A stretch of DNA of 64,000 nucleotides from Micractinium sp. NFX-FRZ (Eukaryota; Chlorophyta; Trebouxiophyceae; Chlorellales; Chlorellaceae). The position numbers and the translations under genes are program-made. Location of the stretch: contig JAPTJF010000071.1 in the NCBI GenBank assembly GCA_029339195.1, positions 119,888-183,887 on the forward strand. The letters are read 5' to 3'. Below, in pieces: positions 33,824 to 45,235 of the stretch. The notes beneath the pieces are model-generated. The model was given only the letters and a program-made list of their open reading frames with translations. It did not search any database and had not been told where the DNA came from. Each line of letters opens with the position of its first letter. The first letter of the stretch is position 1.

Positions 33824-34205
33824 GGTCGCCCGCCTGGCCGGCCCCGCCGCGGCACGCGGCCACGGCAGCGGGCGAACGCTGGGCAGAGCTGCGTGCACTG
33901 TAACTGGTGCACCCAACACCATTTAGTTTAGAGATTAGGCTGACGTATGTACCACCAACATATGACCCGTAGGGCAGATGTAACACTAGGCTTCCTCTTG
34001 GTGACCGGGGGCGCGCGGCCGCTGCTGCTGTGTGTGGCGTGCCCGCTGCTGTCCGGCGGTGCCTTTGTAGTGTGCGGAGCATTGGAGCGCTTGTTCCGCT
34101 TTGCACCCTTACTGTTGTCGCCTGCCCAGCTCCTGTAGTGCTCCCAAGACAGCCGGGCGCCCGGGAAGAGCGCGGCAGTTTTGTTGGCCCGGCGCCTTGG
34201 GCAGC
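33824..34205. other. Intergenic region RPF1 / FCP1-like
   Basis: About 380 bases holding the RPF1 3' flank with TGTAA and the promoter of the next gene. No other feature is seen. Confidence 0.55.
33899..33903 (+). terminator. TGTAA polyadenylation motif of RPF1
   Basis: TGTAA 76 bases after the RPF1 stop. Confidence 0.45.
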
Positions 34206-37200
34206 ATGGCTCCGCTGAGCAGCGCCGCCATTCAGCTAGCCGTCATCAACCTCAACGGCATCGGCGATGTCCCAGCCACCCTTTGTGCGGCCTCAGCGGA
34301 GAGCCTAGCGGCTTTCCTGGCCCTGCTGCCCGACGTCGACAGGAGCCCTGCGCAGCCCAGATTTCAGCTGACGGCCAGGTGCGCGGTGCTGTTGCAACGG
34401 ATGGGCGTTGCCGATGATCACAAGGTGCAGCCGCCGGGGCCGGCAGAGCCGGCGCCAGCGCCTGGCGCCGCACCGCCCCGCGCCCCAGTTGCCGGGCAGC
34501 ACCCACCGGGCACAAATTCCCTGCCCGGACACCCCTGACCTGCAGAGAGGACATCACGGCTCAAGATGTGGTGCTCTCTGAGCTGATGAACCAGCGCGGC
34601 CCTGCAGCCTGGGTGTCCGCCGCAGCGGGCGAGGATGGCCGAGTCGCGGGGGAGCACGGCGGTGCGCTGGTGCAGCTAACGCAGCACTGCATAGCCCAGG
34701 GCCTGGTGCTGGTGCTCACCACGCAGGCTAGCTTTGACCTGGTGCTGCTGCCACGGCAGGCGGCCGCAGCCGACGGTGTGGCCTTCGCCGCCTTCCCCAC
34801 GCGGGTGCGCGCCGGCGGTTGGGCAGGCACGTTGCGTCGGTAGAAGGCAAAGAGCGTGCCTTGGCGGGGCTGCCTACTTGGCCTTGACAGTCATGCAGCT
34901 AGACTAGCATTGCATGAGAACAGTGATCTTGCCGTTCCTGCTGCTTCAGACAGTTTCTAACCAACCGACACTGCTGGACCGACATCGCCCCTGCCGCCTG
35001 CCTCCTCCTGCAGGTGGAGGGCGTGGCATTCATTGCACGCACCATCGCAGCCAAGCAGGTGGCGGTGGTGCTGGACCTGGATAGCACCCTGCTGGAGAGC
35101 GAGCACCTGCCGATGACGCCCCCCGAGTGGTGAGCAGCGGCGCGGGGTGCATTAAAGCCGTGGATGCCAGTGGGCTGAGTGGCATCGCCAAGTGTCCTGG
35201 CGCTCCCCACCCTGGCTGTGTGACCTGCCAGGGATGGTCTCTCAATGCTGCCCTGCACACAAACACCTCCTTGCCTGCTCATGCAGGCGCGAGCTGCCTT
35301 GGAAGGCGGTCAGCCTGCGGCAGGAGCCCTCTGGGCAGGCGGTGGCGGGCCGCGTGTGCCGCCTGCCCGACGAGCCGCACCACTGCGAGAGCGTGCACGC
35401 AGCAAGCTGGGTGTGGAAGGGCTGGTCGCACAACTACCGCGTGCGCCAGCGCCTGGGCTGGTCCCACCTGCGAGACCTGCTGATCCAGGTGGGTGCAGGA
35501 CCAGCCTGGGACAGCAGCCTGGGTGTATCCGATGCGGCCTGCATCCGAGGCTGCTTGCTGGCCAGTGAGGACGTGAGCGCAGCATGCACAGCATGTTCAG
35601 CTCGGCACTGCTGACCCCTCGCCCCTCTTGCGTGCGCACACAGGAGGGCCACCCCGGCGGCAAGCTGTCTGCCTACGTGCTGTCGCTGGGCCGCCCGCTG
35701 TACATCCAGGTGAGATGTCAGGCATGATTTGTTGAGCGGGGCGCTGTTGCTGGTGTGCTTGGCTGGCTCATCCCCCGCTTGGCTCAACCTGGTGTGCGCT
35801 GTGTTGCTGCAGACCTGTTGGCACATCCTGGACCCCCGTGGGCTGATCATCGCGCAGCACGAATTCAAGGGCAAGGTGAGCGGTGCCCTGTCTGTGATGT
35901 GGCGCTGGTGCTGGCGCCGCCTGCCTCCGGCCCTTGGCAACCTGCGCCTGGCATCTACCTGACCGAGCTGTGACTGGCTTGTGCTCCCCCGGCCCTTCCG
36001 CAGGTCAACAGCGCACGCCCTGACGGCGTATTCTGGGTGAGGCTGGGTTGGTTTGTGGGTTACACAAGCAGGGTCGCACGCAGCATGTGAGCTGCCCGAG
36101 AACGGCGGCCCCGCTGGTGTGTGCCATGTGTGTGAACCCAGCTTCTGTGCGGACAGCTCCAGCTCAGGGGTCTCCCACACTCAACCTCCTTCCCTCGAAC
36201 AGGTGCCCGAGAAGACCCCCTGCGTCGGCGTGGGCCTGCGCACCGTGTTTGACCCGGACTTCAACATGCGGTGAGAGGAGGAGGAGGCCGCCTTACGGCG
36301 GGGTGTGCCGTCTTTTTCCCTCCAGCCCTGCAAGCATGGGTGCCTGCCTGAACAGCTGTCACTGCCCTTGCTGCTGCTACTCTATCTCATCTCCTGTATC
36401 AAGGGTCCGACCTGCCACTGCTGCTCTGGTTGCAGGCTGGGGCCCGTTTGGATTGCCGATGACCTGCCAGAGGTGCGCAGGCTGGGCTGGACGCGATTCG
36501 ACATATGAATTGTGAAGGTCCACCTTGCATATGCTCTGTGGGGCATAGAACTGCCCCCCTGGTCAGCAGGAACTGGTCCTTTTCACAAACGCACCCTTCC
36601 TGGTGACCCTTCCTTGTGCGCCCTCTTTCCCTCGTTCTTTTGCACTCTGCAGGTGTTCATGGAGAAGTACCATGAGACCGTCTTCCGAGTACAGGTGCAG
36701 CGCAGCGGGGATGCTGGTGTGACGTGATGTAGTTGGGCGCAAAGAGAGGCATCTGCAGGTGTTCCGCACCGGCGCCGCTGCCATTGCCCCTGTCACCGCT
36801 CCTGCCTCACTTCCCCCTGCCCCCCTTCATCCCGCCCACAGGCCTACAAGCCAGTGGCCAGCCAGCCCAACGACTACGACGCTGACGGCAGCGTGCTGCG
36901 CAGCATGTCCGCCTCCATCATGCAGGTGTGCATGGGGCGCTGTGCAGTATGAAGCACACAGGGCTCAGCAGTGGACACAGCAGCCTCTGCCTGCCAGTTG
37001 CCCCTGCTTGCCTGCCAAACTCAACCTGAATGATCTCACGTTTGCGCAGTTCTGGCAGCACTGCTACGGCACTGACGGCTGTGGTGGCGCAGTGGCAGCT
37101 GCTTTGGCTGCGGCCCAGCGTGCTCTGCACCAGCTGTGCCATGTGCCGCTGCCCTCTGGGGATGCGCACGGATTGGCGGCACCGGCGGAGTGGTGCGAGG

Positions 37201-38628
37201 AGCACTTCAAGGGGCAGGAGGCCATCAGCTGCTCCCTGTCCGTGCGGCACTTCCTGGAGCAGCAGCAGCAGGTGAGTGAGCGGGGAGGCGGTAGAGTGGG
37301 GTGGCCATTGGCGCTTGGCTTGCCAATTCTGCCTAGCACAGCTGCAGCTGGCTGCCTGGACCGGCTGGCTGGCACATTTGCGCGCCACAGCTGCCCCAAT
37401 CCATGGGCATACCTGCTGGCACTCATCCTTGCACACCCCACTTGCCTGCTTCCCTTTGTTCTGCAGACCACCCCGCCGGTGGCATTCAATGCCGTGCCGG
37501 CTGCGCCCTTTGTGCCTGAGAATGACGAGAACGCGCCACAGCCCAAGGTGATTTTGGGGTGTGGCACTGTCTTAGCACCGCCTTCAAGCCAGCAAGGGCC
37601 ACGACTGCGTTTGACCAACCTTGCCACTGCCGCATCTGTGCCCGCCCTGTCGTTCACACCCCACCTTTCCTTCCTCTGTGTGCACAGGAGCTTGGCCTGC
37701 CCGGCTCCACCCCGTCTTCAACGGCGCTGCTCGAGGGCCGTGTGCTGCGCCCATCATCTCGGCAGGAGAACCTGTTGCTCGGCCCACAAACGCAGCTGCA
37801 CGGCAAGGCCGCAGCGCAGCAGAGGCAGCACCTGACCACGCCATCTGCTGCTATTGAGTCGCCTGCCGCGCCCGAAGGCACCGAGCCTGCCGTGGCCACC
37901 ATCAGCATTGTGCCCGCAGATGCTGCTGGCGGCAGCGACACCCTGCACAGCCTTGTGATGCTGCTGGCGTGCCAGGCAGCAGCCGAGGCGCAGGGCGGCG
38001 GGAAGGACAGCGGCGCGGCAGGGGTGGAGGAGTACCGCGGCGGCGGCGGCGGCGGCGGCGGCATGGAGGCCTGCCCTGTGGAGCTGGCAGCGGAGGCGGC
38101 GGGTACCGAGGTGGAGGATGAGGAGGTGGTGCTGCCGTCGACGTCCGGAGAGGTGAGTGCCAGCTGGGGCTGATGCTGGTGGTTGTCACAGGCGTGTCCC
38201 TGGCTGGCGCATGAAGTGGAGTGCCAGTCGTGCGCACCTTACGCCTGAAATACGTGTGATTGCCGCTATCGGGGGCCATCTCTGTCGTGCCTGACATCCT
38301 GTTGCTGCGCTGTGCACCCTGTGGTCCTTTCAGAGCGCCGACGAGGGCGGGGCGCTGGGACGGAAGCGCGGGTTTGCAGCCATCGTGGGTCAGGACAGCC
38401 TGCTGGGCCCAGGTGAGCGGGACAGTGGTGAAGTGCAGGCAGTGGGGGTCAACTTGCCATGCTTTCAAGATCCGGATGGGTCAGCTGAGGGTCTTTCTGC
38501 TAATGCTGCTACGGCCGACATGTGGTTCTGGTTCTGGTGGGACCTCAAAGCCATCCCTGAAGTGCGCACCTGCCGTTCTGTTCCCGCCACCTGCAGCTGC
38601 GCCCGCCGCTACGGTAGCCACAGTGTAG
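34206..38628 (+). CDS. FCP1/CPL-like HAD phosphatase
   Basis: Sixteen exons: 34206-34424, 34550-34804, 35014-35129, 35287-35488, 35644-35709, 35813-35875, 36004-36036, 36203-36270, 36436-36472, 36653-36694, 36842-36925, 37050-37271, 37467-37547, 37688-38152, 38334-38412 and 38597-38628, 687 residues. The HAD motif DLDSTLLESEH (residues about 175-185) supplies the nucleophile Asp. YVLSLGRPLYIQTCWHILDP matches the FCP1 segment YTMGTR..A..I...LDP, and VWIADDLPEVF matches its IDDR.DVW motif. FCP1-type enzymes dephosphorylate the RNA polymerase II C-terminal domain in the nucleus. The C-terminal half is low-complexity and acidic, without a BRCT domain I can recognise, so the substrate is open. The second exon's acceptor is the least certain: the obvious CAG at 34545 breaks frame, and the AG at 34549 restores it. 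Confidence 0.72.
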
Positions 38629-38952
38629 GTCAGCCAGCAGCCCAGAGTAGTAGCACAGCTAATCGGCTCAACAACGTAGCTGCCACACGTCCTCCCCGGC
38701 GGCCACGAGTGTTTCTCTGCGGCGGTGCAACTCGCCTGCCCTGCCTGCCCTGCCAGCTGCCGCCCCGTCACCCCGCCTGCGAGGCTCCAGCACTGAATTC
38801 CTTCTCCTGTGCTGTTGGTTCCACTTTATCTTTGCTCTGCTACTGTTGCCTGCCTCTGTTCAACACTGTCTCGCCTGCTTTTGCTCGAACCTGTTTCAGC
38901 TCGGTGTCAGCCAGCGTAGTCCACTCTGCTGTAAGCGGCACCAACACACAGA
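38629..38952. other. Intergenic region FCP1-like / MTN
   Basis: About 320 bases with a TGTAA at 38930. No coding signal beyond short unrecognised frames. Confidence 0.5.
38930..38934 (+). terminator. TGTAA motif, candidate poly(A) signal of the FCP1-like gene
   Basis: TGTAA about 300 bases after the stop and only about 20 bases before the proposed MTN start. Confidence 0.3.
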
Positions 38953-41900
38953 ATGACGGCAGAGCCCAGACGAGACTCACTGGAGGCTGATGTCGTCCAC
39001 CCTAGCGCAAACGGAGGCATGTCATGCTGCCGGCCTTGTGTGCGGCGGCGTTCCTGCGCCCGTTCGGGGATTGTACATCAACATTCACTTGAACTGAGCG
39101 TAATTGTCGTGCTGGTGGCGATGCAGAGTCGCCAGAGGTGCGGCAGGAGCAGTACCTGGCGAAACATGCGGACACGACAATAAAGACCATCCTGCTGCTC
39201 GTGGGTGAGCTCGGAGGGAAGGCAATGAAGTAGAAAGACAGGACGCAGGTCTATGCAATGTGGAGGCGTGCAGATGCTATCGGCGCCGGCTAAGAGCGGC
39301 GCCACTCATCGCCCCGCACCCTCCAGCCGCTGCTGCCACCACCGCCTCTGCCTTCCATAGCACAACTATGCTGGCGCGCCGCCTTGCCCGCCTGTGCAGC
39401 TATGGAGGCTGAGGCGTCGCCCATGGTGCAGGCGCTGGGGCTGCAAGCGGACCAGCCAGCGATCATCCCGCCGCCCGCGCCCTGCCACTCCTTCTCGGGG
39501 CAGCATGCTGGCGCCAACGTGCACGTGGTGTGCTTTGGTGAGCACAGTGCATGTGTTGTGGGGAAAGATGGTGTATTCGGGAGCTTGTGGGGCAGAGCTA
39601 GCAAGGCGCCCAACCTCTCTGGCCATCTCTCCCGACTTGTGGCTGCCAGCCTGCCGACGGCGTGGCCTGCACCACGATTTGCCGGGCGCCCTGTGGACGG
39701 GCCCGCCCTCCCCGCCTGCCGCACTCTGCCCCGCTGCTGCGCCCGGCGTTCAGGCAAGTGTGCCATGGCTGCTGATAATGTGCGCTTCACCGCCGCTGCC
39801 GCGCCCGCCGTGCAGGCAAGTGCAAGGCGACGGGCGTCGACAATGTGGGCACCGTCCCCGCTGCCCTCACCACATACCTTGCCATCCAGGCTTTCAAGCC
39901 AGACATTGTCATCAGCACGGGTGGGGCGGGTGGGGCGGGGCGGGTGGGGTGCCGTTGGGTGGCGGGTGGCGGGTGGCGGGCTCATCGGTGTGAACGTGAC
40001 GCGCTGCTCTTGTTCGTCTGAAGGGCAGGGGGCAGGGAAGCGAAGGAGGCAGCATTCAGCGTGGGAGCCAAGCGCCGTGCATGAACAATCAAGGAGGCCG
40101 GGGGGCTGGCAGGCGGCTGGCAGACGAACAATCATGGAGGCCGGGGGGCTGGCAGGCGGCTGGCAAGTGGACAGCGCAGAAGCCGCGTGCCCCCCGACCC
40201 TTTGCCCCCCACACACACCCCATGCCCCCCGCCCCGTACCCCCTCTGTTGTCCCCTCTTGCAGGCACCGCGGGCGGCTTCCGCTCTCGCGGCGCCTCCAT
40301 CGCCGACGTGTTTGTCAGCACAGGCATGGTCAACCACGACCGCCGCATCCCCATACCGGTGGGTGGGCGGTGGGAGGTGCGGCCGGTGGGAGCGGCCGGT
40401 GGGGGACCGGTGGCAGACATTCCAGGCCGCGGTGCCAGCAGTGGCACAGCTGCTGTGGCATGGGCCAGCAAGCAGCGAGGGGAGTGCGGCCAGAGGGGGG
40501 GCGGGAGGGGGGTGCCGCCAGGAGGGGCTGGGGGGCCGGATAGCTGGCGGGGGGCCGCACAGGTTTCAAATGCTGGCAACGTCTTAAGTTTACCTGGTCT
40601 CTGTTTCTATTAGTCTCCCTTGCTGCCCAGGTTGGCTCCCCCTGTGTGCACACTCTTCTCAAACGCTCCGTCATGCTCGACAGGCGCGGGTGGGCGCCCC
40701 TGGGGTGGCCTCGCCGCCTGCCCTGCCTCTGAATGTGTGTGCATTTCCCCCTCCCCCTGTGGTGCCACCGTCAAACCGCTCAACCTGTGCTGCGTTGGGG
40801 TGCTGTGTCTGTTTTTGCAGGGCTTTGACAAGTATGGGGTGGGCGCATTCGATGCGGTGCCCACGCCGCACCTGCAGAAGGCGCTGGACCTCAAAGCAGG
40901 TGGGCAGCAGGCGCAGCAGGCGCAGCAGGCGCAGCAGGCGCAAAGGGCACTGGGCAAACCCCACTGCAATGGCACGTGCGCGCAGTGCTGTGCACTCCTG
41001 TGCAGCGCAGCGTGGTGCGTTGTAAAGTTGTGTCTCAGCGCAGCGCAGCATGGTGTGACGCAGCCTGTGCCCGGGGCGGCCGCCCACCGCGCCCGCCCGC
41101 GCCCGCCTTGTGCAGGCGTGGTGACCAGCGGCAACTCTCTGGACTACACTGCCGAGGACATGGCGCGCATGGTGGAGCATGAGGCAGCCATCAAGGTGGG
41201 GGCCCCTGCCTGCCTTACCAAGAGTTGCTTACCAAGAGTTGCACTTGCCAGGTGGCAGCATGGTGGTCATCATGTTGGTTTTGGGTTGGCGCTTTAACGA
41301 GGGAGCATCAAGGTGGGTCCCCACCACCTTCTCTACCGGCTCTGGCTCTACCTCCCACCTGACACCCCTGCTCCCCCTCACCTTCCACCCCCTGTGCCCG
41401 ACACCCTTGGCAGGAGATGGAGGCGGCGGCTGTGGCCTGGGCTGCCGACCTCTTTGGATGCCCCGTCTTCTGCCTCAAGTCGGTCACAGACATTGTGGAC
41501 GGGGACCGCCCCGCGCAGGTGCATGGGTGGGAGTGCGCGCTTGCAGCAGCTGGTATTTCACAGCCACGGTGGGGGCTCATGTCCTGCCTGCTGCACCAAG
41601 GCGGGCACAGACGGGCATTTGTAAAACGGGGACCGGACCGCCCATGCGGGGAGTGGAGCGCGGGCTTGTAATTTTCACTTGGTGGAATCAGTGTTGTGCT
41701 TTCTATGTCAAGGCGGTCACCAAGTTGTGCATGGGGCAGGCCCGCCCAGGTTGGGAGTGGGAGTGCGTTTCTTTTCCCACACATAGTATAACAGTTATAG
41801 AGAGGGGGCGGGCGTCCTGTCTGCTGCTGCATCAAAGCGGAGAACCCGGGCGAGGCCTGGCACTGACAAATTGTCCACGACGCCAACAGTGTGCTCAACT

Positions 41901-42035
41901 TCTCGTGTCCCTCCCTCGCCCTGCCCCCTGCAGGAGGAGTTTTTGGAGAACCTGCACAAGGCGGCGGCCGCGCTGCAGCGGGTGGTGCCACAAGTGGTGG
42001 AGTTCATTGCCGGCAAGCACATCAGCGACCTTTGA
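38953..42035 (+). CDS. MTN: 5'-methylthioadenosine nucleosidase, plant MTN type
   Basis: Eight exons: 38953-39127, 39400-39537, 39816-39920, 40264-40358, 40821-40899, 41116-41195, 41414-41518 and 41934-42035, 292 residues. The order of motifs follows plant MTN: SVIVVLVAMQ, EAEASPMVQALGL, GVDNVGTVPAALTTYLAIQA, FKPDIVISTGTAGGFRS, HDRRIPIP, YGVGAFDAVPTPHL, VVTSGNSLDY, EMEAAAVAWAADLF, SVTDIVDGDRPAQ with the catalytic Asp, and a C-terminal ISDL. The enzyme cleaves methylthioadenosine to adenine and methylthioribose in the methionine (Yang) salvage cycle, probably in the cytosol. The first exon is inferred from VIVVLVAMQ and phase; its donor (CAGA then GTCGCC) is weak, and the sequence across the junction reads MQTMEAEAS. 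If exon 1 is wrong, translation would begin at 39402 and lack the first beta strand. Confidence 0.88.
41578..41840 (+). repeat. Ghost copies of MTN exon 7
   Basis: The last MTN intron contains two decayed copies of the end of exon 7 (CTCAAGTCGGTCACAG...GACCGCCCC...GTGGGAGTGCG), at about 41578-41667 and 41700-41775, and a shorter fragment near 41806-41835. Confidence 0.65.
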
Positions 42036-42661
42036 ACCAACACCAACCCAATAAGCCTTGCTCTGGATCTACGTATGGATCTGCTTTTGGATCCAGGATC
42101 CCACTTTTGAGGTCTCTTGCAGAGCGCTGTGGGGCGCAGGCTTGCCTGAGCACCCAGCGCATGCGGTGCGTCTTTTGCGGGCAGGCAGCCACCCGAGCGA
42201 CCTTGCTTTACATCATCTGTCGCAACATAAACAAATGGTGTGAGCCCTGGCCTGCCTTAATGACGCACCTGCCCCTGCATGGTGCATCAATCTGTCGCAT
42301 CGCACGCAGCGCCGGACGCACCGGGCGGCATTCCTTTGCCGAACGCACTCGCAGCACTGCAGTTTTTTGAAATTCCCTGCATCGTGATACCTTGACAAGG
42401 GGGCATTGGCGTGATCAGAGGCATTTGTGGGGGTGGGCTGCATGCCGCCCACCGCCCGCCGCTTTGCCTGCTGGCATGGCCTGGCTCCAGAGTGGGAGGT
42501 TTCTTGACTTGCGCGGCATGCCTTGCGGTGGCTCCCTCGCTATTTGCCGTGCTGCCACGGGCTCCTTCGAGCGACGGCGGACCCTCTGTTTGAACATTCG
42601 GTACATGCCGCACTTGGCTTCATACCCAGCGATCGCCAGCTCCCAGCGCTCCAGTTCGGCC
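42036..42661. other. Intergenic region MTN / CBM20 gene
   Basis: About 625 bases without a recognisable gene. Short open frames on both strands have no family resemblance I can name. Confidence 0.5.
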
Positions 42662-45235
42662 ATGAACGCCGCGGCCACCCAGGGTCGCGCCGCGCTGGCC
42701 GCTTCGGGTTCCCCTAGGCGGCTGGCGCCCAAAGCCCCAGCGGGTGAGGTGGCGCCCGCCTCGACGCGGCGGCCGGCCTACTGTATGCCCCGCCCAAACC
42801 AGACCTCCCGGCACAACCTAACCGTGAAGTACTGCATACCATCCCTGGAATGAACGTGGCCGTTCTGCTTGCCCCGCCTGCCCTGCAGCGCTGCGGCTGC
42901 CGGCCTCTCGGCCGGCGCGTCGCCGCTCGGGCGTGCCGCCCCCCTGCCGCGCGTCTGCCAGCGTGGCGGAGGAGGTGCGGCAGCTCAACGGCAGCAACCG
43001 CAACGGGCGGCCCACTGCGGTGGTGACATTTAGGGCCAAGCGCAAGCTCAAATATGGGCAGGTGCTCAAGCTGGTGGGCAGCCCTAAAGAGATGGGCCGC
43101 TGGGACTGCGGCAAAGCCCCCGGTGAGTTGGCGCATGCATCAGAGAATGTGTGGGAAGGGGCTGCTGCCTGGTGGGCTTGGGGGGCACAGGGAGCGTTCG
43201 GCTGTCTGTGCTTTCTTACCAACCCCTCGGGCACTCCTGCCGGCCTGTCCGCCTGCTGGCCTGCCTTATTGTCTGCCGGCTGCCGGCCGGCATTCTGTTG
43301 ACATCAGCTGCGCACGGCTAGCTGCATTCTGTAAGCTGGCGCAACCCTCTGCCTCCCCCACTTGCCTCCCCAAACTGTAACCCACCCACGCTTAACCTCC
43401 CCCTGCGCCCTCCCGGCAGTGCCCTCAGCCCCGCGCTGGAGCGAGGGCAACCACTGGATGCTGACTCAGCACCTGCCCAGCTGGCAGACATTCGCCGTAA
43501 AATGCACCCTCTCCTGCCCCGCAGCCATGCGCTGGAGCGAGGGCGACCGGTGGATGCTCACCCTGCACCTGCCAGCTGGCGATCACGAGTTCAAGGTGGC
43601 GGTGGCCAAGGGACACGAGCAGAGCTGCGTGCTGCGCTGGGAGGACGGGCCAAACCGCACCGTGCAGGTAAGGGCGGGGGCAGCAGGGAAAGTTGTGCGG
43701 TGCGGGGGAAGGGGCACACATTGTGGCAGTCTGGGGGCGCTGCTGGCTGGGAGGGGGTGTCCAAGGCAGGCGCTGTGGAGCCAGCAGGCCGGCTGCCGCA
43801 CGCGCGCCCTCCCACCCCCTCTAACTGGGCAGATGTGGGCCTGCCCGGCAGACGCGGAGCAGCAGAGTGGGGTGGCCAGCCGCCGGCCTGCGCCCGGTGC
43901 CGTGTGCCCGACCGCCCCTCACTGCGCCACCCCTGCATGTCGTGTTTACGTTTTTTGTTTTTTTATTTTTATTTTTATTTCCCTCCCCCCCCGCAGGTCC
44001 TCCCAGAGGAGGCGGCCACCGGCAGCTCCTTCCTGATCGACTGCGACTGGGACAGCGACGTCACGGACACCGAGGCCCCCGCCAGCGCCAGCGCCCCGCT
44101 GGCCGCGGGCGCGGGCGCCGTCGCCGCCCCGCCTGGGCCCAGCCTGGAGGCGCTGCTGCTGGAGGAGGGGGAGCACCTGGGGGAGATGATGGCACTGGTG
44201 GAGGAGCAGCGGGCGGGTGAGCGGGGATACCCAGCAAGGGGCAGGGAATATTAACAATGGAGCGGAGGGCGGGTGAGGGTTGCGACAGCCGAGGGCAGGG
44301 AAGAAGCTGCATAGCAGAACGGGCTGCATATCAGCGCGAGTTGAGGGCTGAGCGGTGCTGTGCAGCAGCTGTTTTGAACAGGGACAAGGAAAGCCGCATG
44401 CACTGGGGGAGGGATGAGGTGGTTGTTGGGAGGAGGAGACGGGTTTCAACCCGCCCCCACCCACCCGACCCACTCATCCTGCCCGCCCACTCCTCATTGC
44501 CAACTCCTGCCTGTTGCCCCGGGTGGTTCAAGAAATGAGGGATGCAAGAGATGCACTCAATCCTGCCCCCACCCACCCACCCCTCCTCACTGCCAACCCA
44601 CTCCCCGCCCCACTGCAGGCCGGCTGTTGGCGGAGGCAGAGCGGGATGAGCTCCGCCGGCAGGTGGCCACGGGTGCCGCAGAGGCTGCTGCCCTGGTCAA
44701 CAACAGCGCGTCTCTACGTGCCGAATTCGCACAGCAGACGGAGCAGCTGGAGGCAGCGGAGGAAGCTAACGAGAAGCTGCAGGGCGAGCGGGACGCGCTG
44801 GCCGCACAGCTGGCGGCGGCAGAAGCGGCGCAGGCCTCCCTGGCTGCGCAGCTGGCGGCGGCAGAGGCGGCACGCACCGCCCTGGCGGCTGAGAGGGGCA
44901 CGCTTGACAAAGACTTGTCCTGGGCGGAGCAGCGCTGCGCCAGCCTGCAGGCGGAGCGTGACAGCCTGGCAGCTGAGCTGGCGGCCGCTGACAAGGCGCG
45001 GGCCGCGCTGCAGGCCGAGAGGGATGGGCGGCCGCAGGAGGTGCGCACTGCTGTGGCAATGGCAGAGGCGGTGGCGGCGGAGCGGGACAGCCTGGCAGTG
45101 CAGCTGGCAGACACGAGGAGGCAGCTGGAGGCGGCGAGGGAGGAGATGGGGAGACTCGCGGAGGCGGCGGAGAAGGCGGGGAGGCACACCGCCGTCATGC
45201 GCTCCGTCGGCCTCCTGCTCTCCTCCTTCGACTGA
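42662..45235 (+). CDS. CBM20 starch-binding and coiled-coil protein, predicted chloroplast
   Basis: Five exons: 42662-42743, 42889-43122, 43525-43667, 43997-44216 and 44619-45235, 431 residues. The first 50 or so residues are Ala/Arg/Ser/Pro-rich with no acidic residues, like a chloroplast transit peptide. A CBM20 domain follows (about residues 50-155): VVTFRAKRKLKYGQVLKLVGSPKEMGRWD, split here as VVTFRAKRKLKYG and QVLKLVGSPKEMGRWD, then RWSEGDRWMLTLHLPAG and DHEFKVAVAKG, with the conserved Trp residues that bind alpha-glucan. An acidic Ala-rich linker leads to about 200 residues of near-continuous heptad coiled coil (DALAAQLAAAEAAQASLAAQ and similar). Predicted location is the stroma at starch granules or the pyrenoid starch sheath (inference). 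CBM20 plus coiled coil is the architecture of Chlamydomonas SAGA proteins, but orthology is not shown. Confidence 0.85.
43420..43490 (+). repeat. Duplicate of the CBM20 exon 3 start, possible alternative exon
   Basis: A good acceptor (GGCAG ending 43419) precedes a copy reading RWSEGNHWMLTQHLPSW, related to RWSEGDRWMLTLHLPAG of the true exon at 43525. The copy is 105 bases upstream, in the same frame and open to the true exon, so use of this acceptor would insert 35 residues without a frameshift. Confidence 0.75.
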
